Shown: positions 36,848 to 44,968 of the stretch, one piece after another
How the letters are laid out: each line of letters begins with the position of its first letter
How positions within the stretch are numbered: the first letter of the stretch is position 1
From: Calothrix sp. NIES-4105
Lineage (GTDB): Bacteria; Cyanobacteriota; Cyanobacteriia; Cyanobacteriales; Nostocaceae
Assembly (NCBI RefSeq): GCF_002368415.1
Contig: NZ_AP018290.1
Coordinates: forward strand, 7,617,717 to 7,681,716
Length of the DNA: 64,000 nt
Direction of reading: 5' to 3'
Notes under the pieces: model-generated
Seen by the model: only the letters and a program-made list of their open reading frames with translations
What the model was told of the DNA's origin: nothing
Database searches by the model: none
Position numbers and translations under genes: made by a program

Positions 36848-36874
36848 AACGGGCGTCCTCGCCCGTTTCAGTTT
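36848..36874 (+). terminator. Hairpin after acnB
   Basis: AACGGGCG and CGCCCGTT pair around TCCT, followed by TCAGTTTT, 21 bases after the acnB stop. The sequence is also a member of a dispersed repeat (compare 30838-30862). Confidence 0.6.
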
Positions 36875-36879
36875 TAAAG

Positions 36880-37206
36880 GGCTTGGAGGGCGCCCACCCT
36901 ACAAAATGCATAATTTATTTTTTGGTTTCCCCTTTAATCTTTGATGCTTGATAACGTTTACTCGCTTCGTTCTTAACCGCTTAGGGTTGCAAACCCCAAG
37001 CTAATAGCTCAAGTCCGTTTAAACGGACTGACAAAAAGCAAACGTCGTAGTTTTAAGAGAATATAGATTTCATTCTAAGCGCATCAAAGAATCTTAATAG
37101 TTGTAATGAACTATAAGATAATTTAATATACTTATTTAAGCAAAATATTAAAAAAGTCGTGTTTGGTAACGAGAAATTATGCCTTTGACCCAACCATCTC
37201 CTTGCC
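36880..37206. other. Gene-free spacer with short repeats
   Basis: Contains GGAGGGCGCCCACCCTAC (about 36887) and the perfect palindrome AGTCCGTTTAAACGGACT (about 37011-37028), both dispersed-repeat types. No gene is supported. Confidence 0.5.
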
Positions 37207-37488
37207 CTAGCTTTGCTTCTGCTGCTTTTCAACCAGTAGCTGCTCGTATTCCTCTGCTGATTTTAGCTTTTTCAAGAGTTTCTCTTTGTGAATACGCACC
37301 TTTTCAAGCTGGTCTGCTACAAAATCGGTATTCAAAAATTCCTTTACGATTCGAGCTTGTTGCTCTTCTGGTGGCAACCTTCCAGCAATTGCCCCGTCAT
37401 TCTCATCAAGACGCTTCCACCTGGCTAGTTGTTCGGGGGTAGGTTTATAAGTTTTTGACTGGCCGGTTTTTGGTAATTCCTGTGACAT
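37207..37488 (-). CDS. Small coiled-coil protein of a GNAT-linked gene pair (copy 1)
   Basis: A 93-aa charged protein: KPTPEQLARWKRLDENDGAI, GRLPPEEQQARIVKEFL and a C-terminal coiled coil (HKEKLLKKLKSAEEYEQLLV). It is homologous to the 83-aa protein at 47987-48238 (same PTPE..., GRL..EEQ and coil). It follows the GNAT-like gene by 16 bases. The fixed pairing in two loci suggests a functional module, perhaps toxin-antitoxin; that is inference. Confidence 0.6.
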   Translation of the reverse strand: MSQELPKTGQSKTYKPTPEQLARWKRLDENDGAIAGRLPPEEQQARIVKEFLNTDFVADQLEKVRIHKEKLLKKLKSAEEYEQLLVEKQQKQS

Positions 37489-37504
37489 AAGCTAAACCTT
37501 TTCT

Positions 37505-37909
37505 CTAATCAAAAGTAGTGGAATTTCGTTTTTGGTCAAGGTCTAGAAGAAGCATTGATGCCTTATTTTCACTTAGTATCATCTCTCCCGAACCGTTGGT
37601 TTCTTCAAAACCTAAATCGCTGTAAAAATTCTTTTCCTCTGGCAGGGCAAATAATTTCAGTATCCGGCTTAAGCCCTTTTCCCGATTTTCTTTAATTATA
37701 CCTTCAACTATAGCTGTAGCTGCCCCTTTTCTCTTCTCTGGCACTCTTTGTTGGATTAGATTCCAGGGGCTGTTAACAAGAGATTCAATTTCAATACAAT
37801 CTACGAACTCTGCTTCCAGAAAAATAGAAGTTTCCTGAGTTATAGCCACACTAGCTAATAAATTCTGGTCGTCAAGTACACTTCGCAAGCCTTCCTCTTT
37901 CTCAAACAA
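37505..37909 (-). CDS. GNAT-like acetyltransferase-fold protein (copy 1), start uncertain
   Basis: About 134 aa. The C-terminal half shows the GNAT pattern: EKRKGAATAIVEGIIKENRE (acetyl-CoA loop and helix), SRILKLFALPEEKNFYSDLG then FEETNGSGEM. A central CIEIESLVNSPWNLIQQ matches the second copy (AIAIESICNAPWNLISQ). The first usable codon is TTG at 37909; an overlapping frame upstream (MSKTLEEPDFTEELSKPE) may be a displaced N-terminus, so the 5' end could be damaged. Confidence 0.55.
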   Translation of the reverse strand: MFEKEEGLRSVLDDQNLLASVAITQETSIFLEAEFVDCIEIESLVNSPWNLIQQRVPEKRKGAATAIVEGIIKENREKGLSRILKLFALPEEKNFYSDLGFEETNGSGEMILSENKASMLLLDLDQKRNSTTFD

Positions 37910-38736
37910 ACTATCTACAATTACTCTGGTTTTGATAATTCCTCTGTAAAATCTGGTTCCTCTAGCGTTTTGCTCATCACCTTGATAATAGGCATCTATG
38001 TATCTCTCGCTTTTTCAGCCCAGAAAATTAAACCTTCCCTCACTTGCCTTGTCGCTCCAATCACGTAACTAAACTCGTTCATTCCATTTTTTTTGAGCAA
38101 TATACTAATTTAAGCATCTCATAGGTTGCTAGAAATATTTGTTTAGCCTATAAGTCTTACAAATTGTAACAACACCCTTGACATTTCGTACTCCGTAGTA
38201 TTAATACGCAAAGCAGTGTTCATTTGAAACTGGCTAAAAAGCGCTATATCGGCTTGTTTCAAGTGAACCAGAAGTTGCAGTGTCGTCCACACTGGTAATC
38301 ATTAATAGTTTCAATACGCAGCATTACCACTCTTCAGTATACCGCAAAGCCTAGCGCAGACTACATAATTCCAGGCGTAATTGCTGCTGGGAATAAAAAT
38401 TTTGTATTTATTATTACATATAAACTAACGCTTATTTGCTGTCAATAATCTGACTTAATTGTCAGTAATGGATTTTTGATTGGCGCCAGTAGAGTAATTT
38501 TTGAACCATCCTGTTCTAGAGTTAGCACTTAGAGAAAGCACCAGAGCGGTTGGTTGTAGAAGCATCACCAAACTGCATAGTCATTAGCTTTACTGTGCCA
38601 ATAACTGGTTGATTCTTTGCTATCCCAAGGCTCGTGCAACCAGCCAAAATTAATGACATGGACTACTGGTTCAGTTTACATTCCTCTTCAGTTGATCCTT
38701 TAAACTAGAGGTACTACTAATACTAAGTTTATTTGC
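37910..38736. other. Gene-poor spacer upstream of hicB
   Basis: No gene is supported. A promoter-like TTGACA, 16 bases, then ATTAAT lies at about 38178-38205 with CGTAGTATTAATACG resembling the TGTAGTATA operator at 23684. A 26-codon frame after it (HLKLAKKRYIGLFQVNQKLQ) has no good start and may be a relic. One GGCGCC lies near 38482. Confidence 0.35.
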
Positions 38737-38958
38737 GTGAAGTCGCTGCAAGACTATACAATCGTTATCCGCCCTGATGACAATGGTACATTTGTTGCTT
38801 ACGTCCCTGCCATTCCCAGTTGTCACGCTTGGGGACAAACTATAGATGAAGCGCGCGCTGAAATTGTTAATGTTTTCGAGATGATACAAGAAGAATATGC
38901 TGAAGAAGGACTTGTAATGCCTGAAGATGTTGATCTGGTGGTAGCGAATGTCAGCTAA
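38737..38958 (+). CDS. hicB: HicB family antitoxin
   Basis: A 73-aa HicB: YTIVIRPDDNGTFVAYVPAI, CHAWGQTIDEARAEIVNVFE and MIQEEYAEEGLVMPED. This is the standard partial-RNase-H-like fold that neutralises HicA mRNA interferase. It directly precedes a hicA remnant, and the reverse hicB-hicA order is usual in cyanobacteria. GTG or ATG start; the frame begins at 38737. Because hicA is broken, the antitoxin may have no target here. Confidence 0.8.
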   Translation: MKSLQDYTIVIRPDDNGTFVAYVPAIPSCHAWGQTIDEARAEIVNVFEMIQEEYAEEGLVMPEDVDLVVANVS

Positions 38959-39107
38959 ATAAGCGTGAATTAGAACGAGTTGCACGAAAACTTGGGTTTG
39001 AAAAAACACGACAAAAGGGGAGTCACGCCATTTTTGATAGGCATAGAAAAGAAACGAAATTTATATTATCGGAAAATTACCCTCAAGATTTATGTCAACG
39101 GTATTAA
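38948..39107 (+). pseudogene. Frameshifted hicA toxin remnant
   Basis: ATG 38948 reads MSAK then stops. One base over, NKRELERVARKLGFEKTRQK then GSHAIFDRH follows, the HicA core with its GSH active-site histidine. An extra A in the run at 38957-38959 explains the shift. The C-terminus (KFILSENYPQDLCQRY) ends early at 39107. The toxin is probably inactive. Confidence 0.7.
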
Positions 39108-39231
39108 GCTGGGGAAGAGGTAGTTAACCCAAGCGTGAAAAATCAGGGTATACTTGTTACAGACTCACAAAAGCACAGCTTGTTAGTATTACATAACACT
39201 TAATAAAGTCTTTTTTAAAAGGCAAATATTT

Positions 39232-41124
39232 ATGTTAACTACATTGACTCTTCAGTATTTTAAATCTGTATGTAACAAAACGACACTTCAAATAGCACCA
39301 TTAACAATATTTGCAGGCGCCAACAGTTCTGGTAAAAGTACAATTATTCAAAGTTTGTTATTAACGACTCAAACATTACAAAACCCTATACCTTCTCGCC
39401 CAGTAATACTAAATGGTCATATTTTGAAAATTGGTGCTTTCAATGATATTGTTTATAACCAAGAATCAGAAAATATATTGATTGGCTTTGAACTTAAGCC
39501 AACCGTTGATGAGCATAAAAGTTCTATTGCTATATCTAGATGTTTTCATGATTTACGCATAAATGAAGTATTAAGCTCAACTAGTTGCTCTTTTCTATTC
39601 TCATCTCGTGGGTCTAAAGATACAAAAGAAATAATGCAGTTACACCCTAGTTTAGAAGAATGCCAAATTGGTGTTAAATATAACTTAGAAAATATCTCGA
39701 ATGAAGAAGTAATACACATTCGTAGAAGTAAAAAAACAGTACAACAAAGAATAAAAGATAATCAGATATCAAAACAAAGCCTGAATAAAGCTGAGGTTGC
39801 GTCTCTAGAATACGAAATTGTAAAGCCAGATGCTTTAAGATATTATGCATTTCCTGAAAACGCCAAACCATTAGGAGCGTTACTTAACCACTTTTTACCA
39901 GAGAAGATTTCTTTCGCTTTGGATGCACTTGAGGAACAGTCAAGACAAATTATAGACTTGCTAATAGGTCGAGAAGAAGCTTGTTTTCAGAGAACAAGAC
40001 ACATTTTACTACTTCAAAATATATTTAACGAAAATATAAAAGCAATTATTTTATCGATTCTAACAGATGCTATAAATGAAAATTATGCTAATGGGATATT
40101 AAAACTTAAAAAGGCTGAATTACTTGATGTTATTAGTAAATTAGATACAAATTTTGCGTTAGATAAATTGATGAAATTTATTTATGATTTACCTATTGAT
40201 ATAAGACAAGCTGTAAAACAAAATATTTTGGAAAAAGAAAAATTATATGAGCTTATTCAAGCTATTAAGGCAGGACGAAATGCAGAATATCGGCTAGCGT
40301 ATTTTCCTTTACCAAAAATGTTAGAACTAGCTGTTGATTATACCCAGGAATTTTTTACTAGATTTGTCAAATACCTAGCTCCATTAAGAGATGAGCCAAA
40401 ACCAGTTTACTCGCTTGCGGGGGCAACAGATTCTAAAGATGTAGGTTTTAGAGGAGAACATACAGTTGCTGTTTTGGAAGTTCATCGCAATACTAAGGTA
40501 GAATATATACCTAGCGAGCAATTAAAATCTGGCGCCATTTCTTTTACTCCTATTTCTGAATTTTTACCAAAAGCTGTACTAGATTGGTTAGAGTACATGG
40601 GTGTTGCAAGTGATATAAAAACGGTAGATAAAGGAAAGCTAGGTTATGAACTCAAAGTTGTAACTGGTAACTCAGGCGCCTTACATGACCTTACCCATGT
40701 GGGAGTTGGCGTTAGTCAAGTACTTCCAATACTAGTTCAATCTTTGTTAGCAGAAAAAGGCTCAACATTAATTTTTGAGCAACCTGAACTACACCTACAT
40801 CCTCGTGTACAAACACGTCTGGCAGATTTTTTTATATCAATGATAATGTTGAAAAAGCAATGTATCATTGAAACACATAGCGAATATTTAATAAATAGAC
40901 TTCGTTATTTAGCAGCAGCCTCAGAAGGTGAAAATATTTCACAGAATGTGCTGATGTATTTTGTAGATAAGCAAAACGGTGAATCTGTTTACACACCGAT
41001 AAAGCTAAATAAATTTGGAGTTTTAGAAGACTGGCCAAAAGGCTTCTTTGATGAGAATGAAGAAAACGCAAGAGCCATTTTAAAAGCGGCAATACAGAAA
41101 AGAAAGAGAGAGCCAATTAAATAG
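39232..41124 (+). CDS. AAA ATPase with DUF3696 C-terminus
   Basis: A 630-aa ABC/SMC-like ATPase. Walker A GANSSGKST at 29-37 follows LTLQYFKSVCNKTTLQIAPL; near the C-terminus are GVGVSQVLPILVQSLLA, Walker B STLIFEQPELHLHPRVQ and IIETHSEYLINRLR. The end LNKFGVLEDWPKGFFDE is the DUF3696 signature. A long helical insert lies at about 190-400. Such ATPases often act in defence with a nuclease partner. The next gene starts 6 bases on, so the two form an operon. Confidence 0.88.
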   Translation: MLTTLTLQYFKSVCNKTTLQIAPLTIFAGANSSGKSTIIQSLLLTTQTLQNPIPSRPVILNGHILKIGAFNDIVYNQESENILIGFELKPTVDEHKSSIAISRCFHDLRINEVLSSTSCSFLFSSRGSKDTKEIMQLHPSLEECQIGVKYNLENISNEEVIHIRRSKKTVQQRIKDNQISKQSLNKAEVASLEYEIVKPDALRYYAFPENAKPLGALLNHFLPEKISFALDALEEQSRQIIDLLIGREEACFQRTRHILLLQNIFNENIKAIILSILTDAINENYANGILKLKKAELLDVISKLDTNFALDKLMKFIYDLPIDIRQAVKQNILEKEKLYELIQAIKAGRNAEYRLAYFPLPKMLELAVDYTQEFFTRFVKYLAPLRDEPKPVYSLAGATDSKDVGFRGEHTVAVLEVHRNTKVEYIPSEQLKSGAISFTPISEFLPKAVLDWLEYMGVASDIKTVDKGKLGYELKVVTGNSGALHDLTHVGVGVSQVLPILVQSLLAEKGSTLIFEQPELHLHPRVQTRLADFFISMIMLKKQCIIETHSEYLINRLRYLAAASEGENISQNVLMYFVDKQNGESVYTPIKLNKFGVLEDWPKGFFDENEENARAILKAAIQKRKREPIK

Positions 41125-41130
41125 TTTAAG

Positions 41131-42189
41131 ATGTATTACCTGTATTTAGATGCATTTCTACTTGCTTGCCCAAAATCAAGCACAAACATTCAAGAATTTG
41201 AAGAATATCTCAATAGTCTTATTAAGTGGGGTGAAGAAATAGACAATATAAGAGATGCAGGTTTAGCATCTATATATCTGTCTGCACAAACTCCTGAAGC
41301 ACTAGCAAAATCTTATGGATACCCAGATTGGGATGAACTAGACAAAATTATTAAAAACCTTGACATGCAAGATGTAGTACAACCGCATGATATTTTTGTT
41401 CTAATAGATGGGTTATTGAGATTGCCGTATATAGAAGATAAACTCAGTATAAATGAAATATTATTAGATAATTTTCAGTGTGAGCCATCTTCCCATTTGG
41501 ATGAAAGAGATGAACTCTTTGTAGAAATACATCATCGTCTAGCTGCGCTGATATTTTTGATGTGCCACTTTGAATCTGTTTTAGAAAAGAACCAAATTTT
41601 AATTACTCGTCACAATGATGATAAGCTTAGACAAATATCAATCAGTGGAGAAATTATAGATTGTGAGTTTTGTACAGATTCAAGAAGTATCCAGTATTAT
41701 CCCTACCCTATTAGCATATTATTAAACTACTTTATTAAGCCAGAGAGTTTATATTCTTATTTTGATGCCTTGGATATTTGGGTGAGTGCGACTAGTGACG
41801 AATTATACTTAAGGGCTATTAATATTTATGTTATTCAAATAAATTATTCTCTACAAAAACCAAAATCTAAGCTGGAAATGACCTCTTGGTCTTTCGGAAA
41901 CCGTTTTATAAAAACAGCTAAAGATAATGGTTTTCTCAATGACCAAGCAAAAGCCAAAATGCTTCTTCGGTCATGCGCTGAGACTATCTTAAAAGAAAAT
42001 TTGAGCGATACTCACTGGCTAAGAACAGGTAAAGGAGCTAATAACCCTCAAAGGAAACGTGAAAAAGATAAAGCACTAGCTTGGAGAAGAGATATCGACC
42101 GCGAATATCATCTACATTATTGGGAAACAGCTAAGGGTGTAGAATTTGCCTCAGTTGTAGTTCATAATGATATGAAAATTCCTGAGTAG
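41131..42189 (+). CDS. Partner protein of the DUF3696 ATPase, 352 aa, unknown
   Basis: Begins MYYLYLDAFLLACPKSSTNI and shows no signal peptide. The C-terminus is striking: LSDTHWLRTGKGANNPQRKR, then LAWRRDIDREYHLHYWETAK and VEFASVVVHNDMKIPE. It is rich in Trp, His, Arg and Asp and could form a nuclease or nucleotide site. The middle part is helical with an MCHFESVLEKNQI segment. I do not recognise a named family. Six bases separate it from the ATPase gene, so it is probably its effector. Confidence 0.75.
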   Translation: MYYLYLDAFLLACPKSSTNIQEFEEYLNSLIKWGEEIDNIRDAGLASIYLSAQTPEALAKSYGYPDWDELDKIIKNLDMQDVVQPHDIFVLIDGLLRLPYIEDKLSINEILLDNFQCEPSSHLDERDELFVEIHHRLAALIFLMCHFESVLEKNQILITRHNDDKLRQISISGEIIDCEFCTDSRSIQYYPYPISILLNYFIKPESLYSYFDALDIWVSATSDELYLRAINIYVIQINYSLQKPKSKLEMTSWSFGNRFIKTAKDNGFLNDQAKAKMLLRSCAETILKENLSDTHWLRTGKGANNPQRKREKDKALAWRRDIDREYHLHYWETAKGVEFASVVVHNDMKIPE

Positions 42190-42293
42190 TAAAGCGCAAC
42201 AAAAGGAAAGTCACCTTTAAACTAGAGATATAAACTCTTAATGAATGCAAAACCTATGGATTTTTATACAGTAATTCTCAGGGAAAAGGTTTT

Positions 42294-42572
42294 CTATAAA
42301 TATTTCCATGCTTCGTCTTCCTCTGGATTGAGCCAAACCTTATTTAATGATGACTCACTCAATTCCATAAAATCTTTTACTATATGAGAGTCATCTAATT
42401 CACTTATTTGTAAATCTTTTATTTGCTCAATTGTGAATCCAGTTAGTTTTGCTACTAAATTTATATCAATACCCTCGTACAGCATGTTAACAGCTACTTG
42501 GTTTAAACCCTGCTGCAAACCTTGCTCCCATGCTTCACGTATTGTCTTAGCCTGAATTGCAAATTCTCGCAT
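42294..42572 (-). CDS. Chimeric small protein: Rpn-type tail plus antitoxin-type tail
   Basis: A 92-aa protein. Residues 1-55 (AWEQGLQQGLNQVAVNMLYE then IDINLVAKLTGFTIEQIKDL) resemble the C-terminal tail of Rpn/PD-(D/E)XK transposase-like proteins. Residues 58-92 (DFMELSESSLNKVWLNPEED then EAWKYL) match the C-terminus of DUF2281-like antitoxins. It may be a recombination product; expression is unknown. Confidence 0.5.
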   Translation of the reverse strand: MREFAIQAKTIREAWEQGLQQGLNQVAVNMLYEGIDINLVAKLTGFTIEQIKDLQISELDDSHIVKDFMELSESSLNKVWLNPEEDEAWKYL

Positions 42573-42920
42573 GGTTTCTTGAACACTAAATTTTAGTTTT
42601 AGTATACCCCATAAGTAATCAGGAAGGAAATTTTACATTAATGCCATGTCTAAGTACTTAACGCTCACTCTGTCACTACTTGAATAAAGGCGCCTGTGTT
42701 TTACCAGTATATAAAACTTAAACCGCTCATACCTTTTGATAAACGCACTTAATTATATATAGCAGTCCTAGATGATTTGTAAAAAATGCCTAAATGTAGA
42801 GACGCGAAATTTCGCGTCTCTACAACGCGCGGATTTACCTGCGGTACACTTCGTGAACACAAATGATTTAGGATTGCTATACAATAGCTAAGTAAGGGTG
42901 TTTAGTAACGGAAGTAAAAC
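42573..42920. other. Spacer with palindrome upstream of the ParA-like gene
   Basis: No gene is seen. It contains a 30-bp perfect palindrome at 42795-42824 followed by AACGCGCGG and a TTTAG-rich stretch before the ParA-like start. Confidence 0.5.
42795..42824. repeat. Perfect 30-bp palindrome TGTAGAGACGCGAAA...
   Basis: TGTAGAGACGCGAAA followed by its exact reverse complement TTTCGCGTCTCTACA. It is kin to the palindrome at 17097-17122 (same TAGAGACGCGA arms, different centre). Confidence 0.8.
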
Positions 42921-43568
42921 TTGATAATTCTGTGTACTCACAACAGTGGAGGGGTAGGTAAAAGTACCTTGGCTATTCATGCTGCTGGTGCTTTAATAGC
43001 TTCGTCAGAGAAAACGCTTGTGATAGATTGTGATGAGCAGTCTGATTCATGGCAATTTTATACTGGTAGAATACCAACTCAAGCTCAGGATGCTGATACA
43101 GATGGTTACAGGGCAGTTATCTCTAACAAAGAACGTAAGACTGTTAAGGCTTTAGCTTTAAAAGGATTCGACCATATTGTTTTAGATATTGATACTCCTC
43201 TAAAAAATACAGTTCAAGTTATTGTGGGCAACAACCCTGACCTTGTATTAGTGCCTGTAAATAAGTCTCAAGAACTCAAAGCATTACGTAATCTTCCAAA
43301 AACATTAAAAGTCGTTTCTCAACTAGCGAAGCCTGGTTTTTCCCCAAAAGTTATTGTTGTTCCTCTTGGAGTGGCACAAGAAAGCATTTTAGAGGTGATT
43401 GATAAGATAGATGCAAAGAATAAGCCAAATACTTGTAGAGTTGCTAATGCAATGCCTGATTTACAGGATAAAATGCAATTAGCTATCTATAAAGATAGAA
43501 AGTATATTTGGAGTTATGAAGGGTACGAGTATCTGCTTGTATATTTCAACTCGCTAATCAAAACTTAA
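42921..43568 (+). CDS. ParA/MinD-like ATPase with altered Walker A
   Basis: A 215-aa protein starting at TTG 42921 with GGAAG about 8 bases upstream. It opens MIILCTHNSGGVGKSTLAIH. The P-loop GGVGKST is intact, but the signature lysine of the deviant Walker A motif (KGGxGKS/T) is replaced by Ser. ALIASSEKTLVIDCDEQSDS and HIVLDIDTPLKNTVQVIVGN supply switch and Walker B segments. It resembles small ParA proteins of plasmids and mobile islands. It is followed after 11 bases by the 155-aa gene and then a nuclease gene. Confidence 0.82.
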   Translation: MIILCTHNSGGVGKSTLAIHAAGALIASSEKTLVIDCDEQSDSWQFYTGRIPTQAQDADTDGYRAVISNKERKTVKALALKGFDHIVLDIDTPLKNTVQVIVGNNPDLVLVPVNKSQELKALRNLPKTLKVVSQLAKPGFSPKVIVVPLGVAQESILEVIDKIDAKNKPNTCRVANAMPDLQDKMQLAIYKDRKYIWSYEGYEYLLVYFNSLIKT

Positions 43569-43579
43569 AGGAGATAGGC

Positions 43580-44047
43580 ATGTCTGTAAGTAACTACAAC
43601 AATGAATCAGAGGATTATATCGTTGAACAAGCTATTGCCGAAGGTTTGCAGCAAGCGGCTGAAGCGGAACCAGTATTAGAAGTTACGCTTGAGTTTGACG
43701 ACGAGCAATTAAAAAAAATTCAGCAACTGACGTTAGCTTTAGAATTATCTGTTACTGATTTATTAGATACAGCTGTTGGCTATGTTTATTTTAATCGAGA
43801 TGACGAAGAAGTTAAAAAACTGTTGGAGGAATGTGTAAATAAAGCTAAAAATAATTCAGTTGAAGATGAGTATAATCGAGATTTTATAACCTCTATAGCG
43901 CGCTTTAAAAAATTGGTATTAACAGCTTTAGTTGCTCACAAACTTCGAGTATTGGGAATGACAGATAACATTTATGAATGTGTTACCACAGGAATAAATT
44001 TGCTTTATGAAAGATTAATTACACACAAAACCAAAGTTGCAAGTTAA
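43580..44047 (+). CDS. Unknown 155-aa protein in the ParA-like/nuclease operon
   Basis: Preceded by AAAGGAGATAGGC, an excellent ribosome-binding site. The product is acidic at the N-terminus (NNESEDYIVEQAIAEGLQQA) with a possible ribbon-helix-helix-like stretch, LEVTLEFDDEQLKKIQQLTL then ALELSVTDLLDTAVGYV. A helical second half (ITSIARFKKLVLTALVAHKL) follows. It could be the ParB-like or DNA-binding adaptor of the ATPase. The family is not recognised. Confidence 0.65.
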   Translation: MSVSNYNNESEDYIVEQAIAEGLQQAAEAEPVLEVTLEFDDEQLKKIQQLTLALELSVTDLLDTAVGYVYFNRDDEEVKKLLEECVNKAKNNSVEDEYNRDFITSIARFKKLVLTALVAHKLRVLGMTDNIYECVTTGINLLYERLITHKTKVAS

Positions 44048-44057
44048 TGCATTGATA

Positions 44058-44513
44058 ATGGATTACATTGAAACTACCGCATTAGTTGATGGAATTATAT
44101 ACTCCGATTCTTCTGTCAAGCAAGACCTTGGGCGCCGCTTTGCTGTCTATCTTGGTTTAACTCCAGGTTCAGCAGGAGCAGATGGTGGGATTGATGGAGA
44201 AGGAGAAATTAATGGGGAAAAAATTTATTTCCAATCTAAATTATCCCGAAAGTCTTTAGATGCTTCATACGTAGCGGATTTTTGGGGTAATATATCAATT
44301 TATCAAGCAAGTATTGGCGTATTATTAGCAGGTATTGGTTATACACCGGGTTTTATGTCCAAGTTAAATAAATGTCCAAATATAGATAAGTTAAAAATTC
44401 ATCTACTTACATTAGAAGATATTTTTACAGAAAGTTCTATTTTTGAGCAAGCTTTATTAGATTTACCTCCGCTACGAGATTTAAGTAGCGGTGAGTGGGC
44501 ACGCTTTAAATAG
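44058..44513 (+). CDS. Mrr-like PD-(D/E)XK restriction endonuclease
   Basis: A 151-aa nuclease from ATG 44058 (MDYIETTALVDGIIYSDS). The core AGADGGIDGEGEINGEKIYF followed by QSKLS gives the Mrr pattern G-x-D-G-G-I-D...Q-x-K. The earlier TTG at 44037 would overlap the previous gene. Mrr-like nucleases cut modified or foreign DNA. It is the third gene of the ParA-like operon, which suggests an ATPase-directed nuclease system. A DUF3696 tail remnant follows it. Confidence 0.78.
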   Translation: MDYIETTALVDGIIYSDSSVKQDLGRRFAVYLGLTPGSAGADGGIDGEGEINGEKIYFQSKLSRKSLDASYVADFWGNISIYQASIGVLLAGIGYTPGFMSKLNKCPNIDKLKIHLLTLEDIFTESSIFEQALLDLPPLRDLSSGEWARFK

Positions 44514-44527
44514 AGTTAAAATTGGCG

Positions 44528-44611
44528 ACTGTAAAGCTGAATAAGTTTAGAGTTTTAGAAGACTGGCCAAAAGGTTTCTTTGATGAGCAAGCTACCTCAG
44601 ATTTTAAGTAA
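44528..44611 (+). pseudogene. Remnant of a second DUF3696 ATPase gene (C-terminal tail)
   Basis: Reads TVKLNKFRVLEDWPKGFFDE then QATSDFK and a stop, nearly identical to the end of the ATPase at 39232-41124 (IKLNKFGVLEDWPKGFFDE). The nucleotide text is also close. The preceding 580 codons are absent. It shows that a DUF3696 gene once stood here, or that a recombination copied its tail behind the nuclease operon. Confidence 0.8.
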
Positions 44612-44612
44612 T

Positions 44613-44697
44613 TGAGCATAACAGAGGAAGAATTTGACGAATTGCGATAAGCAGGAATATTAAGTGGTAATAAGGTTACATTACTTCAACTCAGCTA
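44613..44697 (+). pseudogene. Short decayed frame
   Basis: LSITEEEFDELR, a stop, then AGILSGNKVTLLQLS in the same frame. It looks like the C-terminal text of a lost small gene with one nonsense codon. The family is unknown. Confidence 0.3.
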
Positions 44698-44929
44698 AAG
44701 AACGTACAGCCAGTACTGCATCGGCAGTTAACTTAGCTACAGTTGACATAGGAACTGTGAAAACAGCGATAGAATCACCCGCAGCATTAAATACCTCTAA
44801 TATGTACCCATCTTCCCCACCACTTGGATGCGTAACATAATCAATAAGCATCGCAACATCTCCGCGTTTAAGATTGTATTCCGGAATATCCCAGTTTAGA
44901 GCTACATATTGATAAAGTTCAAGCTTCAT
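44681..44929 (-). CDS. DUF4926 domain protein
   Basis: An 82-aa protein: MKLELYQYVALNWDIPEYNL, KRGDVAMLIDYVTHPSGGED and GYILEVFNAAGDSIAVFTVP. This matches DUF4926, a small SH3-like barrel family often encoded beside DUF6883 or similar genes in cyanobacterial toxin-antitoxin-like pairs. No such partner is present. It lies next to the tacAT pair, on the same strand. Confidence 0.75.
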   Translation of the reverse strand: MKLELYQYVALNWDIPEYNLKRGDVAMLIDYVTHPSGGEDGYILEVFNAAGDSIAVFTVPMSTVAKLTADAVLAVRSLAELK

Positions 44930-44968
44930 AATAATTATTGCCTTTTACAAAATTTCTGCGTTGAAAAC

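Noticed and set aside
37179-37442. 87-codon plus-strand frame
   Set aside because: It is antisense to the coiled-coil gene, whose homologue at 47987 confirms the minus strand as coding.
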